Source of the DNA: Nocardioides potassii
GTDB taxonomy: Bacteria > Actinomycetota > Actinomycetes > Propionibacteriales > Nocardioidaceae
Assembly (NCBI RefSeq): GCF_021648885.1
Contig: NZ_JAKJHZ010000011.1
Coordinates: 62,001-126,000, forward strand
Reading direction: 5' to 3'
Length of the DNA stretch: 64,000 bases
The notes below the pieces were generated by a model. It made no database searches. It saw only the letters and a list, made by a program, of their open reading frames with translations, and was not told the origin of the DNA. The position numbers and the translations under genes were made by a program. Positions within the stretch are counted from its first letter, which is position 1. The number at the start of each line of letters is the position of its first letter. This document shows positions 1 through 8,163 of this stretch, one piece after another.

Positions 1-294
1 GCGCTGATGTGCGGCTACGACCCTCCAGCGCGCGAGCGGTTCGCCGATCCGGCGCACCTGACCCGTCTGTGGAGCGGCGCGAACGGGCTCGTGATGCCGC
101 CGCTCCTCGTCGACGGCCGGATCACCGGCTACTGGCGAGCCAACGGCAGCGCTCGCAGGCGGCCGCTCGAGGTGACCTGGTTCGCCCGGACCCGCCGACC
201 GCGCCGCGACGAGCTCGACGAGCCGGTCGCCGCGCTCGAGGCCGTGCTGGGCATCACGGTCTCGTCGGTGACCATCACGCGCGAGCTGGTGTAG
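1..294 (+). CDS. Winged-helix DNA-binding domain protein, C-terminal part
   Basis: Only the last 97 codons are in the window; the reading frame is open from base 1. The segment reads through 'GLVMPPLLVDGRITGYWR' and then 'RPLEVTWFARTRRP', which resembles the C-terminal part of the HTH_42/YcaQ-AlkZ-like winged-helix family. Members of this family include DNA glycosylases acting on crosslinks or alkylated bases, but most actinobacterial paralogues are uncharacterised. The catalytic part would lie upstream and cannot be seen, so function is not assigned. It converges on the esterase gene with a single base between the two stop codons and no terminator. Confidence 0.6.
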   Translation, partial: ALMCGYDPPARERFADPAHLTRLWSGANGLVMPPLLVDGRITGYWRANGSARRRPLEVTWFARTRRPRRDELDEPVAALEAVLGITVSSVTITRELV

Positions 295-295
295 G

Positions 296-1138
296 TCACG
301 TCGCGTCGCGGATCTCGCTCGCGACCATCGCCATGGTGAGGCGGGCGCGGACGGGGTCCTCGGTGAGGAAGTAGTGGTCGACACCGGGCGTCACGTCGTG
401 CACCACGCGCACGCCGGCCGCGCGCAGCCGGTGGGCGTACGCATCGCCCTCCGCACGCAGCACGTCGCGCTCCGCCGTCAGCACCACCGCCGGCGGCAGC
501 CCGGTGAGGTCCCCCGCCAGCAGCGGGGAGGCGTACGGCTCGAGCCGCGTCGCCGGGTCGGGGAGGTAGACGCGGCGGACCAGCCGACGCAGGGCGGGCG
601 AGATCATGCCGGTGTCCCCGTCCTGCGGCTCGGCCGAGAGGTCGAGCGCCGGGATGCCGAGCACCTGCAGCGTCGGCGTGAACGACCCGGAGTCGCGCGC
701 CTGGAGCGCCACGGACGCGGCGAGCCCACCACCCGAGCTGAAGCCACCGACCGACACGGGCGTCCCGTCGGCGGCCAGTGCCGCCGCGACGTCGTGCGCC
801 TGGTGCTGGGCCACCGGGTAGGCCGCTCGTGGGGCGACCTCGAAGTCGACGTTGGCCACGACCACCCCCGCGGTCGCCGCGACGTAGCGGCACCACCAGT
901 CGTCCATCGCCGGGTAGCGCATGAGGAACGCGCCGCCGTGGAGGTGCACGTGGACCGGGAGCGCACCCGGTGCCGGGCGGTAGAGGTGGACCGTCACCCT
1001 GCCGTGCCGCGTCGGCACGCGGACCCGCTCGGGCCTGGGGAGGTCCCGGCCGGCGAACCTCAGCTCGTCGCCGTACGACACCGTGAAGCGGGCGGTCGCG
1101 CGCATCAGCTCCACCCGGATCCGGTCATCGAGACGCAT
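296..1138 (-). CDS. Alpha/beta hydrolase (HSL-type esterase)
   Basis: A 280-residue alpha/beta hydrolase of the hormone-sensitive-lipase type (alpha/beta hydrolase fold-3). The oxyanion motif HGGAF is at residues 67-71, the nucleophile elbow GFSSG has Ser134, and the acid and histidine of the triad are probably in 'AERDVL' and 'GVDHYFL' near the C-terminus. Length is typical for the family. No signal peptide is seen, so it is probably a cytoplasmic carboxylesterase acting on short-chain esters; the substrate cannot be read from sequence. An AAGGA ribosome binding site lies just upstream of the ATG, unlike many genes here that look leaderless. It follows lepA-hutD on the same strand and may be co-transcribed with them (44 nt gap). 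Confidence 0.8.
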   Translation of the reverse strand: MRLDDRIRVELMRATARFTVSYGDELRFAGRDLPRPERVRVPTRHGRVTVHLYRPAPGALPVHVHLHGGAFLMRYPAMDDWWCRYVAATAGVVVANVDFEVAPRAAYPVAQHQAHDVAAALAADGTPVSVGGFSSGGGLAASVALQARDSGSFTPTLQVLGIPALDLSAEPQDGDTGMISPALRRLVRRVYLPDPATRLEPYASPLLAGDLTGLPPAVVLTAERDVLRAEGDAYAHRLRAAGVRVVHDVTPGVDHYFLTEDPVRARLTMAMVASEIRDAT

Positions 1139-1182
1139 GCCGGTCCTTCGCCACCGTCGCGTGGACGGATGGGTCGGGAGGG

Positions 1183-1674
1183 TCAGGTGCGCTCGAGGGT
1201 GACGACGGCGACCGTGCCGCGGCCGGCGACCTCGCCGGGGCCGAGCACGAGCGACCCCCTGTCGTCGCCGCCGACGACGTACGCCGCCTGGTCCGCCGCG
1301 AGCGGCAGGGCCGAGCCGCGGCCGAGCTCGAGGACGGTCACGAACGGGTGCACGACGCCCGGGTCGACGACCACGTTGAGCGCCTGCACCGGCCCCTCGG
1401 GCACCGACGCGACGACCACGGCCTCACCGGAGAACCCGAACGGCCGCTGCGGCTCGACCACGTGCTGGTCGCCGTCGACGTCGAGGACGAGCACCGGCCC
1501 GTCGACGACGGTGAGCAACCGCTGGCGGCCGGTGAACGCCGAGAAGGGTCCCTCGCGGTCGACCGTCGCGAGGCTGATCCGCCAGGCCCCGTCGTCGGCG
1601 CGCGCCAGCTCCCGCGTCGTACCGCCTCCGTTGGCCCAGGGCTCGGGACGTACGTCGGCGGCGCGGACGATCAC
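1183..1674 (-). CDS. HutD/Ves family protein
   Basis: A 163-residue cupin-fold protein. The N-terminus '[16 protein letters not shown]' followed by '[29 protein letters not shown]' is the hallmark of the HutD/Ves family. In proteobacteria HutD sits in histidine-utilisation operons and has been proposed to moderate that pathway; its biochemical role is not established. Here no hut gene is nearby. It starts with GTG and overlaps the lepA stop codon as GTGA, so it is probably translated by coupling to lepA. The link to LepA is positional only. Confidence 0.8.
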   Translation of the reverse strand: MIVRAADVRPEPWANGGGTTRELARADDGAWRISLATVDREGPFSAFTGRQRLLTVVDGPVLVLDVDGDQHVVEPQRPFGFSGEAVVVASVPEGPVQALNVVVDPGVVHPFVTVLELGRGSALPLAADQAAYVVGGDDRGSLVLGPGEVAGRGTVAVVTLERT

Positions 1675-3545
1675 TTCTTGCCGGACTTCTCCGCGGGCTG
1701 CGTGGTCGCGAGCGCGGCGACGAACGCCTCCGGCGGGACCTCGACCGAGCCGATGTTCTTCATCCGCTTCTTGCCGGCCTTCTGCTTCTCGAGCAGCTTG
1801 CGCTTGCGGCTGATGTCACCGCCGTAGCACTTGGCGAGGACGTCCTTGCGGATCGCGCGGATGGTCTCGCGGGCGATCACGCGCGCGCCGATGGCGGCCT
1901 GGATCGGCACCTCGAACTGCTGGCGCGGGATGAGGTCCTTGAGCTTGCCGGCCATCATCACGCCGTAGGAGTAGGCCGCGTCGCGGTGGACGATCGCGCT
2001 GAACGCGTCGACGGGCTCGCCCTGCAGCAGGATGTCGACCTTGACGAGGTCGGCCGCCTGCTCGCCCGAGCGCTCGTAGTCGAGCGAGGCGTAGCCCTTG
2101 GTGCGCGACTTGAGCTGGTCGAAGAAGTCGAAGACGATCTCGCCCATCGGCAGCGTGTAGCGCATCTCGACGCGGTCCTCGGAGAGGTAGTCCATCCCCT
2201 GCAGGTTGCCGCGCTTGAGCTGGCAGAGCTCCATGATCGTGCCGATGTAGTCGGCCGGCGCCAGGATGGTCGCCTTCACGACGGGCTCGCGCACCTCGGC
2301 GACCTTGCCGTCGGGGTACTCGCTCGGGTTGGTCACCACGTGCTCGGTGCCGTCGTCCATCACGACGCCGTAGACCACGTTGGGGGCCGTCGAGATGAGG
2401 TCGAGGTTGAACTCGCGCTCGAGGCGGTCGCGGGTGATCTCCATGTGGAGCAGGCCGAGGAAGCCGCAGCGGAAGCCGAAGCCCAGCGCGCCGGAGGTCT
2501 CCGGCTCGTAGGTCAGCGCCGCGTCGTTGAGCTGGAGCTTCTCCAGGGCGTCGCGCAGCGTCGGGTAGTCGTCGCCGTCGATCGGGTAGAGCCCCGCGTA
2601 GACCATCGGGTTGGGGTGCTTGTAGCCGCCGAGCGGCTCGGTGGCGCCGTGGTGCTGCGAGGTGACGGTGTCACCGACGCGTGACTGGCGGACGTCCTTC
2701 ACCCCGGTGATGAGGTAGCCGACCTCGCCCACCCCGATCTCCCCGGCCTTCACGGGCTCCGGGCTGATGACGCCGACCTCGAGCATCTCGTGCACGGCGT
2801 TGGTCGACATCATCTTGATCCGGTCGCGGTGGCTGAGCTTGCCGTCGACGACGCGGACGTAGGTCACCACGCCGCGGTAGGTGTCGTACACCGAGTCGAA
2901 GATGAGCGCCCGAGCCGGCTTGTCGGCGTCGCCGACGGGCGCGGGGGTCTGCTTGACGATCTCGTTGAGGAGGGCCTCGACGCCGACGCCGGTCTTGGCG
3001 CTGGTGAGCAGCACCTCCTCGGGCTCGCAGCCGACGAGGCCGGCGAGCTCGGCGGCGTACTTCTCCACGTTGGCGCTCGGCAGGTCGATCTTGTTGAGCA
3101 CCGGGATGATGTGGAGGTCCGCGCCCATCGCGAGGTAGAGGTTCGCCAGCGTCTGCGCCTCGATGCCCTGCGCGGCGTCGACCAGCAGGACCGCCGCCTC
3201 GCACGCCTCGAGGCTGCGCGAGACCTCGTAGGTGAAGTCGACGTGGCCGGGCGTGTCGATCATGTTGAGCACGTAGGTGCCGGGCTCGGCGCCCTCGGCG
3301 TTGTCGGCCGGGATCGTCCACGGCATCCGCACGGCCTGACTCTTGATCGTGATGCCGCGCTCGCGCTCGATGTCCATCCGGTCGAGGTACTGCGCGCGCT
3401 GCGAGCGCTCGTCGACCACGCCGGTGAGCTGGAGCATGCGGTCAGCCAGGGTCGACTTGCCGTGGTCAATGTGCGCGATGATGCAGAAGTTGCGGATGAT
3501 CGACGGGTCGGTCGAGCCAGGCTTCGGCGCGTTTGTGAGGCTCAC
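1671..3545 (-). CDS. lepA: Elongation factor 4 (LepA) GTPase
   Basis: A ribosomal GTPase of 624 residues that back-translocates or remodels stalled ribosomes. The G1 loop AHIDHGKST is at residues 24-32, followed by the switch region '[10 protein letters not shown]', the G3 motif DTPGH and G4 NKIDLP. The characteristic LepA C-terminal domain ends in the basic segment '[22 protein letters not shown]'. Length is normal for the family plus a short actinobacterial N-terminal extension. The start is a GTG preceding SLTNAPKPG. Downstream hutD overlaps its stop. Location near rpsT-holA-comEC is a conserved actinobacterial arrangement. Confidence 0.97.
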   Translation of the reverse strand: MSLTNAPKPGSTDPSIIRNFCIIAHIDHGKSTLADRMLQLTGVVDERSQRAQYLDRMDIERERGITIKSQAVRMPWTIPADNAEGAEPGTYVLNMIDTPGHVDFTYEVSRSLEACEAAVLLVDAAQGIEAQTLANLYLAMGADLHIIPVLNKIDLPSANVEKYAAELAGLVGCEPEEVLLTSAKTGVGVEALLNEIVKQTPAPVGDADKPARALIFDSVYDTYRGVVTYVRVVDGKLSHRDRIKMMSTNAVHEMLEVGVISPEPVKAGEIGVGEVGYLITGVKDVRQSRVGDTVTSQHHGATEPLGGYKHPNPMVYAGLYPIDGDDYPTLRDALEKLQLNDAALTYEPETSGALGFGFRCGFLGLLHMEITRDRLEREFNLDLISTAPNVVYGVVMDDGTEHVVTNPSEYPDGKVAEVREPVVKATILAPADYIGTIMELCQLKRGNLQGMDYLSEDRVEMRYTLPMGEIVFDFFDQLKSRTKGYASLDYERSGEQAADLVKVDILLQGEPVDAFSAIVHRDAAYSYGVMMAGKLKDLIPRQQFEVPIQAAIGARVIARETIRAIRKDVLAKCYGGDISRKRKLLEKQKAGKKRMKNIGSVEVPPEAFVAALATTQPAEKSGKK

Positions 3546-3627
3546 GGACTGCTTTCAGCTGTACGGCGGCGGGGTCGGGTCATTCTCCCACGCGGGTCGT
3601 GGCTCACCGAACCGACGACGGGGCGCG

Positions 3628-4155
3628 TCAGGTCGTCGGCACCCAGTAGCGGCGCTTGAGGCCGCGGACGTCCTCCAGCACCCCGCCGCACGCCTCGATC
3701 ACCCGGATGGAGCCGACGTTGTCGTCGTCGCAGGTGACCAGGGCGGGGTCGATCCCGAGGGCGAGGGCCCACGGCAGCGCGGCGCGCAGCATCGCGGTCG
3801 CGTGGCCCTCGCGCCGGCGCGTCGGACGGACGTCGTACCCGATGTGGCCGCCGACGTCGAGCAGGAAGTCGTTGAGGACGTGGCGGATCGCGATGCGGCC
3901 CAGGTAGTCGTGGCCGTCGACCCACCACAGGGTCGTGCACGGCACGTGCCAGTCCGGCCGCGGGCTGTCGAGCAGCGCATCCGCCTTCACGGCCTCGACG
4001 AAGGTGGCGAACCTCTCCGGGTCCTGCCAGCCGGGGGCGTTGACGTCGATCCAGGCAGCCGTCTGGCTGTTCTCCGCTCCCTCGGCGACGAACTCGTCCA
4101 TCGCCTCGAGGAACGAGGTCATCACGGACGTGGTCGGCAGCACGAGCTCGGGCAT
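3628..4155 (-). CDS. GNAT family N-acetyltransferase
   Basis: A 175-residue single-domain acetyltransferase. The acetyl-CoA loop is the segment 'GYDVRPTRRREGHATAMLRAAL' (R-x-x-G-x-A type), followed by 'GIDPALVTCDDDNVGSIRVIEACGG', a typical beta5-alpha4 N-x-x-S motif of GNATs. Related proteins are annotated as predicted acetyltransferases; the acceptor is unknown. Its start codon lies 6 nt after a CAGGAT hexamer on the minus strand, suggesting a leaderless transcript. A 61-bp palindrome (4195-4255) separates it from the upstream operon on the same strand. Confidence 0.82.
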   Translation of the reverse strand: MPELVLPTTSVMTSFLEAMDEFVAEGAENSQTAAWIDVNAPGWQDPERFATFVEAVKADALLDSPRPDWHVPCTTLWWVDGHDYLGRIAIRHVLNDFLLDVGGHIGYDVRPTRRREGHATAMLRAALPWALALGIDPALVTCDDDNVGSIRVIEACGGVLEDVRGLKRRYWVPTT

Positions 4156-4194
4156 GGCGTCATCCTGCCGTCAGCCCACCCACCCCTCAACGGC

Positions 4195-4255
4195 ATATCT
4201 GAGGACGTGGTGGACGTCCACGTCGCCGATCGACGTACGCCACGTCCTCAGGTAT
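4195..4255. repeat. 61-bp nested palindrome (REP-like or terminator)
   Basis: The outer arms (4195-4210 and 4240-4255) pair over 16 bp with one G-U; the core arm is ctgaggacgtgg against ccacgtcctcag. The 29-nt interior holds the perfect palindrome tggacgtcca (4211-4220) and the arms cgtcg/cgacg (4221-4225 and 4231-4235). It begins 4 nt after the stop of the maleylpyruvate-isomerase-like gene, so it could act as its terminator, but there is no U-run on either strand. The nested design resembles REP/BIME-type elements. Confidence 0.7.
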
Positions 4256-4259
4256 CGGC

Positions 4260-5060
4260 TCAGAAGATGACGCGGGCTGCTCGGAGGCGGTCGGCCACCG
4301 CCGCGTCACCGTCGGTCGTGAGCCGGCACTCGTCGGAGCGGCCGGACAGCAGGCGCATCAGGGCGACGGAGTCCTCGGTGACGGTCGCGACCGGCGTCCC
4401 GCCGCCGACCTGCCACCGTCCGGCACCCCGGCCGGTCAGCTCGAGCACGAGGGCCGGGCCGTCCCACCCGAGGTCGAGGTCGCGGACGACCTGCGCGACG
4501 ACCTCACCCTCGGCGGACGAGGTCGGCATCGCGACACCGGTCGCCCGCTGGAGGTCGACGCGGTGGAGCCAGACGTCGCGCACGTAGATCACGTCGAGCA
4601 GGTGCGCCAGGTCGGTCCCGGGGCGCAGGCCGGTGAACGGCGGCATCGGAATCCGACGCAGCAGGCCCGGCTGCCGGCGCCTGCCGTCGGGCGCACCAGC
4701 CGCCCAGCGCCGCAGGTCGCTCGGGAGGTCGGTGTCGGACAGGCCGGCCCGGTCCGCGACCTGCGCGCGGCAGAGCAGGTCCACGATCGACCCGTCGCCG
4801 CGCCGCAGTCCCCTCACCGCCGCCACCTGGTGTCGCACCATCACCGGCAGCCGGCACGCCTCCTCGGCGGCGCCTGCGAGGTGGGCGACCATGTCGCGCA
4901 CCTTCCACTCGGTGCAGTCGGTCTGCAGGTCCCAGTCGGCAGGACCGAAGGCGTCGACCATCGCCACCAGTGCGGCGTACTCGGCCGCGGCGTGGTCGCG
5001 CGCCGCGTCGGGGTGGGTCTGCGGGAGGTCGGCGGCGCGGGTGGCGGTGTCGGTGGTCAT
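4260..5060 (-). CDS. Maleylpyruvate isomerase-family (DinB-fold) protein
   Basis: A 266-residue protein of the mycothiol-dependent maleylpyruvate isomerase family. The N-terminal four-helix DinB-like domain shows 'TDCTEWKVRDMVAHLAGAAEE' (residues about 47-67), where the WxVRDxxAHL pattern carries a metal-binding His. The C-terminal half (about 190-266) looks like the SCP2-like domain that often follows ('ELTGRGAGRWQVGGGTPVATVTEDSVALMRLLSGR'). Most members are not true isomerases and are generically thiol-S-transferases or metalloproteins. It overlaps the upstream TetR gene by ATGA, so the two form an operon and the regulator probably controls it. Confidence 0.75.
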   Translation of the reverse strand: MTTDTATRAADLPQTHPDAARDHAAAEYAALVAMVDAFGPADWDLQTDCTEWKVRDMVAHLAGAAEEACRLPVMVRHQVAAVRGLRRGDGSIVDLLCRAQVADRAGLSDTDLPSDLRRWAAGAPDGRRRQPGLLRRIPMPPFTGLRPGTDLAHLLDVIYVRDVWLHRVDLQRATGVAMPTSSAEGEVVAQVVRDLDLGWDGPALVLELTGRGAGRWQVGGGTPVATVTEDSVALMRLLSGRSDECRLTTDGDAAVADRLRAARVIF

Positions 5061-5689
5061 CGGCGGTCTCCATCAGTGTCGGGTGGTGAGTAGTGCGCGG
5101 CGTACATCCGGACGAGCGCCTGGCGGTGCCGCGAGGTGCGCCCGTCGGCGAGCCCGACGCCGGGCTCGTTGGACAGCTGCTGGGAGATGACGCCGGCGAC
5201 CAGGGCCACCCAGACGGCCACGAGCTCCTCGAGGTCGGCCGCCGCGTCGAGCAGGCCGAGCCGCTGCGCCTCGGCCAGGGAGGAGGCAGTGGCGCCCATG
5301 ACCTGCTCGGCGGGCTCGTACGCCGACGGCGACGGCTGCCACCGCGCGATGGGGCGCCAGAACATCAGCTGGGCGTCGGCCGGGTGGTCGAGCGCCCACC
5401 CCACCGAGACGTCCATCGCCTCGGTCAGCAGCGCACGGATGCCGGTGCCAGGGACCGGGACGAGGTGCGCGACCGCCGCCCCGAAGTCGCTCCACCCCCG
5501 GCGGAACAGCTCGTCGCAGAGGTCGGACCGGCCCGCGAAGTAGCCGTAGAGCGACGGCGTGCGCATCCCGACCCGGCGAGCCACCTCGCCGAGCGTGAGG
5601 CCGGCCGCGCCCTCCTCGGTGATCACCTCGCGGGCCGTCGCCACGATCCGGTCGATCGTGGCTGCCCGGCGCTCCGCGACGCGTCCCAT
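5057..5689 (-). CDS. TetR/AcrR family transcriptional regulator
   Basis: A 210-residue one-component repressor. The N-terminal helix-turn-helix covers about residues 10-55, with 'TIDRIVATAREVITEEGAAGLTLGEVARRVGMRTPSLYGYFAGRSDL' matching the TetR_N pattern. The C-terminal domain ('GWALDHPADAQLMFWRP...') fits the TetR_C family found next to small hydrolase or DinB-fold genes. The ATG at 5689 is preceded by an AGGAG segment that lies inside the dyad 5702-5720, so binding there could block both transcription and ribosome access. First gene of a two-gene operon with the DinB-fold protein; divergent from a phosphotransferase gene. Confidence 0.88.
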   Translation of the reverse strand: MGRVAERRAATIDRIVATAREVITEEGAAGLTLGEVARRVGMRTPSLYGYFAGRSDLCDELFRRGWSDFGAAVAHLVPVPGTGIRALLTEAMDVSVGWALDHPADAQLMFWRPIARWQPSPSAYEPAEQVMGATASSLAEAQRLGLLDAAADLEELVAVWVALVAGVISQQLSNEPGVGLADGRTSRHRQALVRMYAAHYSPPDTDGDRR

Positions 5690-5701
5690 GTGCCGATATT
5701 T

Positions 5702-5720
5702 CTCCTAACACCATTAGGAG
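5702..5720. promoter_or_regulatory. Dyad operator between tetR-like gene and phosphotransferase gene
   Basis: Perfect inverted repeat ctcctaa-N5-ttaggag in the intergenic region between divergent genes. It is AT-richer than its surroundings and includes the Shine-Dalgarno-like AGGAG of the regulator on the minus strand. Position and symmetry fit autoregulation by the adjacent TetR protein. Confidence 0.6.
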
Positions 5721-5776
5721 TCAAGGTGGTCGGTGTCCGGTCGAGACCACCGGCGACGGTGGTGGAGGATGCCGTC

Positions 5777-6739
5777 ATGCCGTCCACGCCGTCCGTCGCG
5801 CCCTACCCCGTCCCGCACGGGAAGACCGCCCGACGGCTCGAGTGGGCGTTCCTCCCCCCGCACCTGCGGGCGTGGATCGAGCGGAGGTGCGGCTCACCCG
5901 TCGCGTCCGCGATCTCCCAGAACGGCGGGTTCACCCCCGGCTTCGCCTCCGTCCTGGTGTGCGAGGACGGCTCGCGCCACTTCGTGAAGGCCGCCTCGGT
6001 GAAGGCCCAGCGCCTGTTCGCCGACTCCTACCGCGAGGAGGCTCGCAAGCTCGCCGCGCTCCCGCCCGCCGTGCCCGCGCCGCGGCTGAAGTGGCACCTC
6101 GACGACGACTGGGTGGTGCTCGGCATCGAGCACGTCGCCGCCCGAGCACCGCGACGCCCGTGGGTGCGCGAGGAGCTGGACGCCCTGCTCGACTCCCTCG
6201 AGCAGGTGGCCGACGCCGTGACGCCCCCGCCGGCCGGGCTCGCGCTCGACACGGCCGAGGCGGACTTCGCGCCGATGCTCGAGCACTGGACGGCGCTGCG
6301 CGAGCGTCGTACGGACCTCGGCGCGGACCGCCTCGCGGAGGCCGAGGCACTGGCCCGTCGCTACGCCGACGTGGTCGGCGGCGACACGCTCGTGCACACC
6401 GACGTCCGCTCCGACAACGTGCTCATCGACCCGGACGGTCGTGCGTTGATCTGCGACTGGAACTGGCCCGTGCGCGGCGCTGCCTGGTTCGACTCCTTCG
6501 CGGCCCTCCTCGCCCCGCGGGCGGAGCGTGTCGACGTCGACGCGGTCATCGCGTCACGGCGGTTGCTGAAGGACGTCGACCCCGAGGCGTTCGACATCAA
6601 CCTCGCGCTCTACGTCGGCTACTTCCTCATCCAGTGCGAGCTGCCGGCACCGTCCACCTCGCCGCACATCCGCGACCACCAGCGCTGGTGCGGCGAGGTC
6701 TGCTGGGACTGGCTGGCCGAGCGGCGGGGCTGGTCGTGA
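5777..6739 (+). CDS. Phosphotransferase (APH/choline kinase-like)
   Basis: A 320-residue kinase of the aminoglycoside phosphotransferase superfamily. The nucleotide-binding lobe has 'GGFTPGFASVLVCEDGSRHFVKAAS', where the last Lys is the ATP-contacting residue. The Brenner motif is HTDVRSDN with catalytic Asp209, and the metal-binding Asp227 is in ICDWNW. The start ATG at 5777 was chosen because the coding pattern fits from there; the upstream open frame runs into the TetR promoter. Such genes are common in Streptomyces and Nocardioides and rarely confer resistance; the substrate is unknown. The next gene is a paralogue overlapping by GTGA. Confidence 0.8.
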   Translation: MPSTPSVAPYPVPHGKTARRLEWAFLPPHLRAWIERRCGSPVASAISQNGGFTPGFASVLVCEDGSRHFVKAASVKAQRLFADSYREEARKLAALPPAVPAPRLKWHLDDDWVVLGIEHVAARAPRRPWVREELDALLDSLEQVADAVTPPPAGLALDTAEADFAPMLEHWTALRERRTDLGADRLAEAEALARRYADVVGGDTLVHTDVRSDNVLIDPDGRALICDWNWPVRGAAWFDSFAALLAPRAERVDVDAVIASRRLLKDVDPEAFDINLALYVGYFLIQCELPAPSTSPHIRDHQRWCGEVCWDWLAERRGWS

Positions 6740-7678
6740 CCGCTCCGCGCGCCGTCGGCGTCCGCATCGGGTACGCCGCCGTGCCCGCGGCCGTGCGCAC
6801 CTGGGTCGACGAGACGCTGGGCTCCCCCGTCGTGGCGACGGCCGAGCAGGTCGGTGGCATGTCACCGGGGTGCGCCACGCGGGTGACCTCCGCCGACGGC
6901 ACCCGCGCCTTCGTGAAGGCGGTCGGCAGCGAGCTGAACCCCGACACCCCGACGCTCTTCCGCCGCGAGGTCGCGGTGCTCGGCCACCTCGGGTCGCACG
7001 AGCTGTGGGCGGACCTGCTGGCGTCGTACGACGACGGGGCGTGGGTGGCGCTGCTCGTCGAGGACGTGGAGGGCCGGCACCCCGACTTCCGCGACGACGC
7101 CGAGCTCGGCGCGGTGCTCACCGGTGTCGACCGGTTGGGAGCAGAGCTGCGCGAGCGAGGTGTGCCCGGGGACGTCGACCTCCTCGACGTCTCCCACGTC
7201 TTCGGCAAGTGGGCCGAGTCGCTCGCGACCCTCGCCGACGCCCCGGCCGCGACGCCCGTGCCCGACTGGCTGCGCGGCGACCCCCACGGCTGGGCCGCCG
7301 TCCTGGACAAGCACGCCGACCGGCCGATGCCCGACCCCGTGCACTGGGACATCCGGATCGACAACATGCTGCCGGCCGAACGGTGAGGTCGTCTTCCTCG
7401 ACTGGGGCACGACTGCACGCGGTCCCGAGTGGGTCGACCCGCTGCTGGCGCGGCTGGAGCGGGTCGAGGAGCCGTGGTTCGACGCCTCCGTCGCGGCCTC
7501 CCCCGCGCTCGCGAGGGCCGGTGACGAGGTGGTCACCGCGTTCCTCGCCGGCTTCGGTGCCCACCTGGCGGTGCGCTCGGTCGTCGCCGTCGACGTCAAC
7601 CTGCCCACGCTCAACGATTTCCGCATCGCGGAGTCGCGCCGCATGCTGGGAGCAGTGGCCCGCCGCACGCGTCGGTGA
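6736..7678 (+). pseudogene. Second phosphotransferase (APH family), frameshifted
   Basis: A paralogue of the preceding kinase, starting at GTG 6736 inside the stop codon of its neighbour. The first 216 codons run through 'GGMSPGCATRVTSADGTRAFVKAVG' and the catalytic HWDIRIDN (Asp205), then end at the TGA 7384-7386. The missing C-terminus continues in another frame from about 7377 to 7678 as 'NGEVVFLDWGTTARGPEWVDP', which carries the metal-binding LDWG motif. Removing one A from 'gccgaacgg' near 7378-7381 restores 'PADGEVVFLDWG'. As written the protein lacks the metal-binding Asp and should be inactive. A sequencing or assembly error is an alternative. Confidence 0.8.
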
Positions 7679-7702
7679 CCCTCGCAGGCACCCTCACACG
7701 AT

Positions 7703-7732
7703 TTGGGCGCTCACCGCGCCTGCCGGTAGTGT
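7703..7732 (+). promoter_or_regulatory. Putative promoter of rpsT
   Basis: A TTGGGC box (7703-7708) and a TAGTGT box (7727-7732) separated by 18 nt, about 115 nt before the rpsT start, implying a 5' leader of roughly 105 nt. Found by eye. The leader could be the place for S20 autoregulation, but no structure is asserted. Confidence 0.45.
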
Positions 7733-7846
7733 TTCTCCCTGCATGTCCGGCACCCGACCCTCTCTCATCACGACGGGGGGTTGCCAGGCAGCCGACAGCA
7801 CCAGTCTTCTCTGTCCAGACCAGCTCGAGCATCCGAGGATCCACAC

Positions 7847-8107
7847 GTGGCGAACATCAAGTCCCAGATCAAGCGCAACAAGCAGAACGAGGCGCGCCGC
7901 CAGCGCAACCAGGCGGTCAAGTCGCGCCTGAAGACCGCTGTGCGCAAGTTCCGCGAGGCCGCCGAGGCCGGCGACAAGGACACCGCCGTGGCCGCTGGTC
8001 GCGACGCGATGAAGGCGCTCGACAAGGCCGCCTCGAAGGGCGTCATCCACGGCAACCAGGCCGCGAACCGCAAGTCCTCGATCGCCAAGAAGACCGCGTC
8101 GCTCTGA
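7847..8107 (+). CDS. rpsT: 30S ribosomal protein S20
   Basis: An 86-residue basic protein that binds 16S rRNA in the small subunit. '[35 protein letters not shown]' is the typical N-terminus and '[18 protein letters not shown]' the typical C-terminus. The GTG at 7847 is chosen because the family starts at (M)ANIKSQ and a GAGG lies 8 nt upstream; longer in-frame starts are not credible. It converges on holA with a strong bidirectional hairpin between the genes. Confidence 0.96.
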   Translation: MANIKSQIKRNKQNEARRQRNQAVKSRLKTAVRKFREAAEAGDKDTAVAAGRDAMKALDKAASKGVIHGNQAANRKSSIAKKTASL

Positions 8108-8123
8108 CCCGGCCCTTCCCGCC

Positions 8124-8148
8124 GACACCCGCCCACGTGGCGGGTGTC
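8124..8148. terminator. Bidirectional terminator rpsT / holA
   Basis: Perfect 10-bp stem gacacccgcc / ggcgggtgtc with a 5-nt loop, placed between the convergent stops of rpsT and holA. There is a short T-containing tail on the plus strand (tctcgcattt). Confidence 0.75.
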
Positions 8149-8163
8149 TCGCATTTCGGGGGG

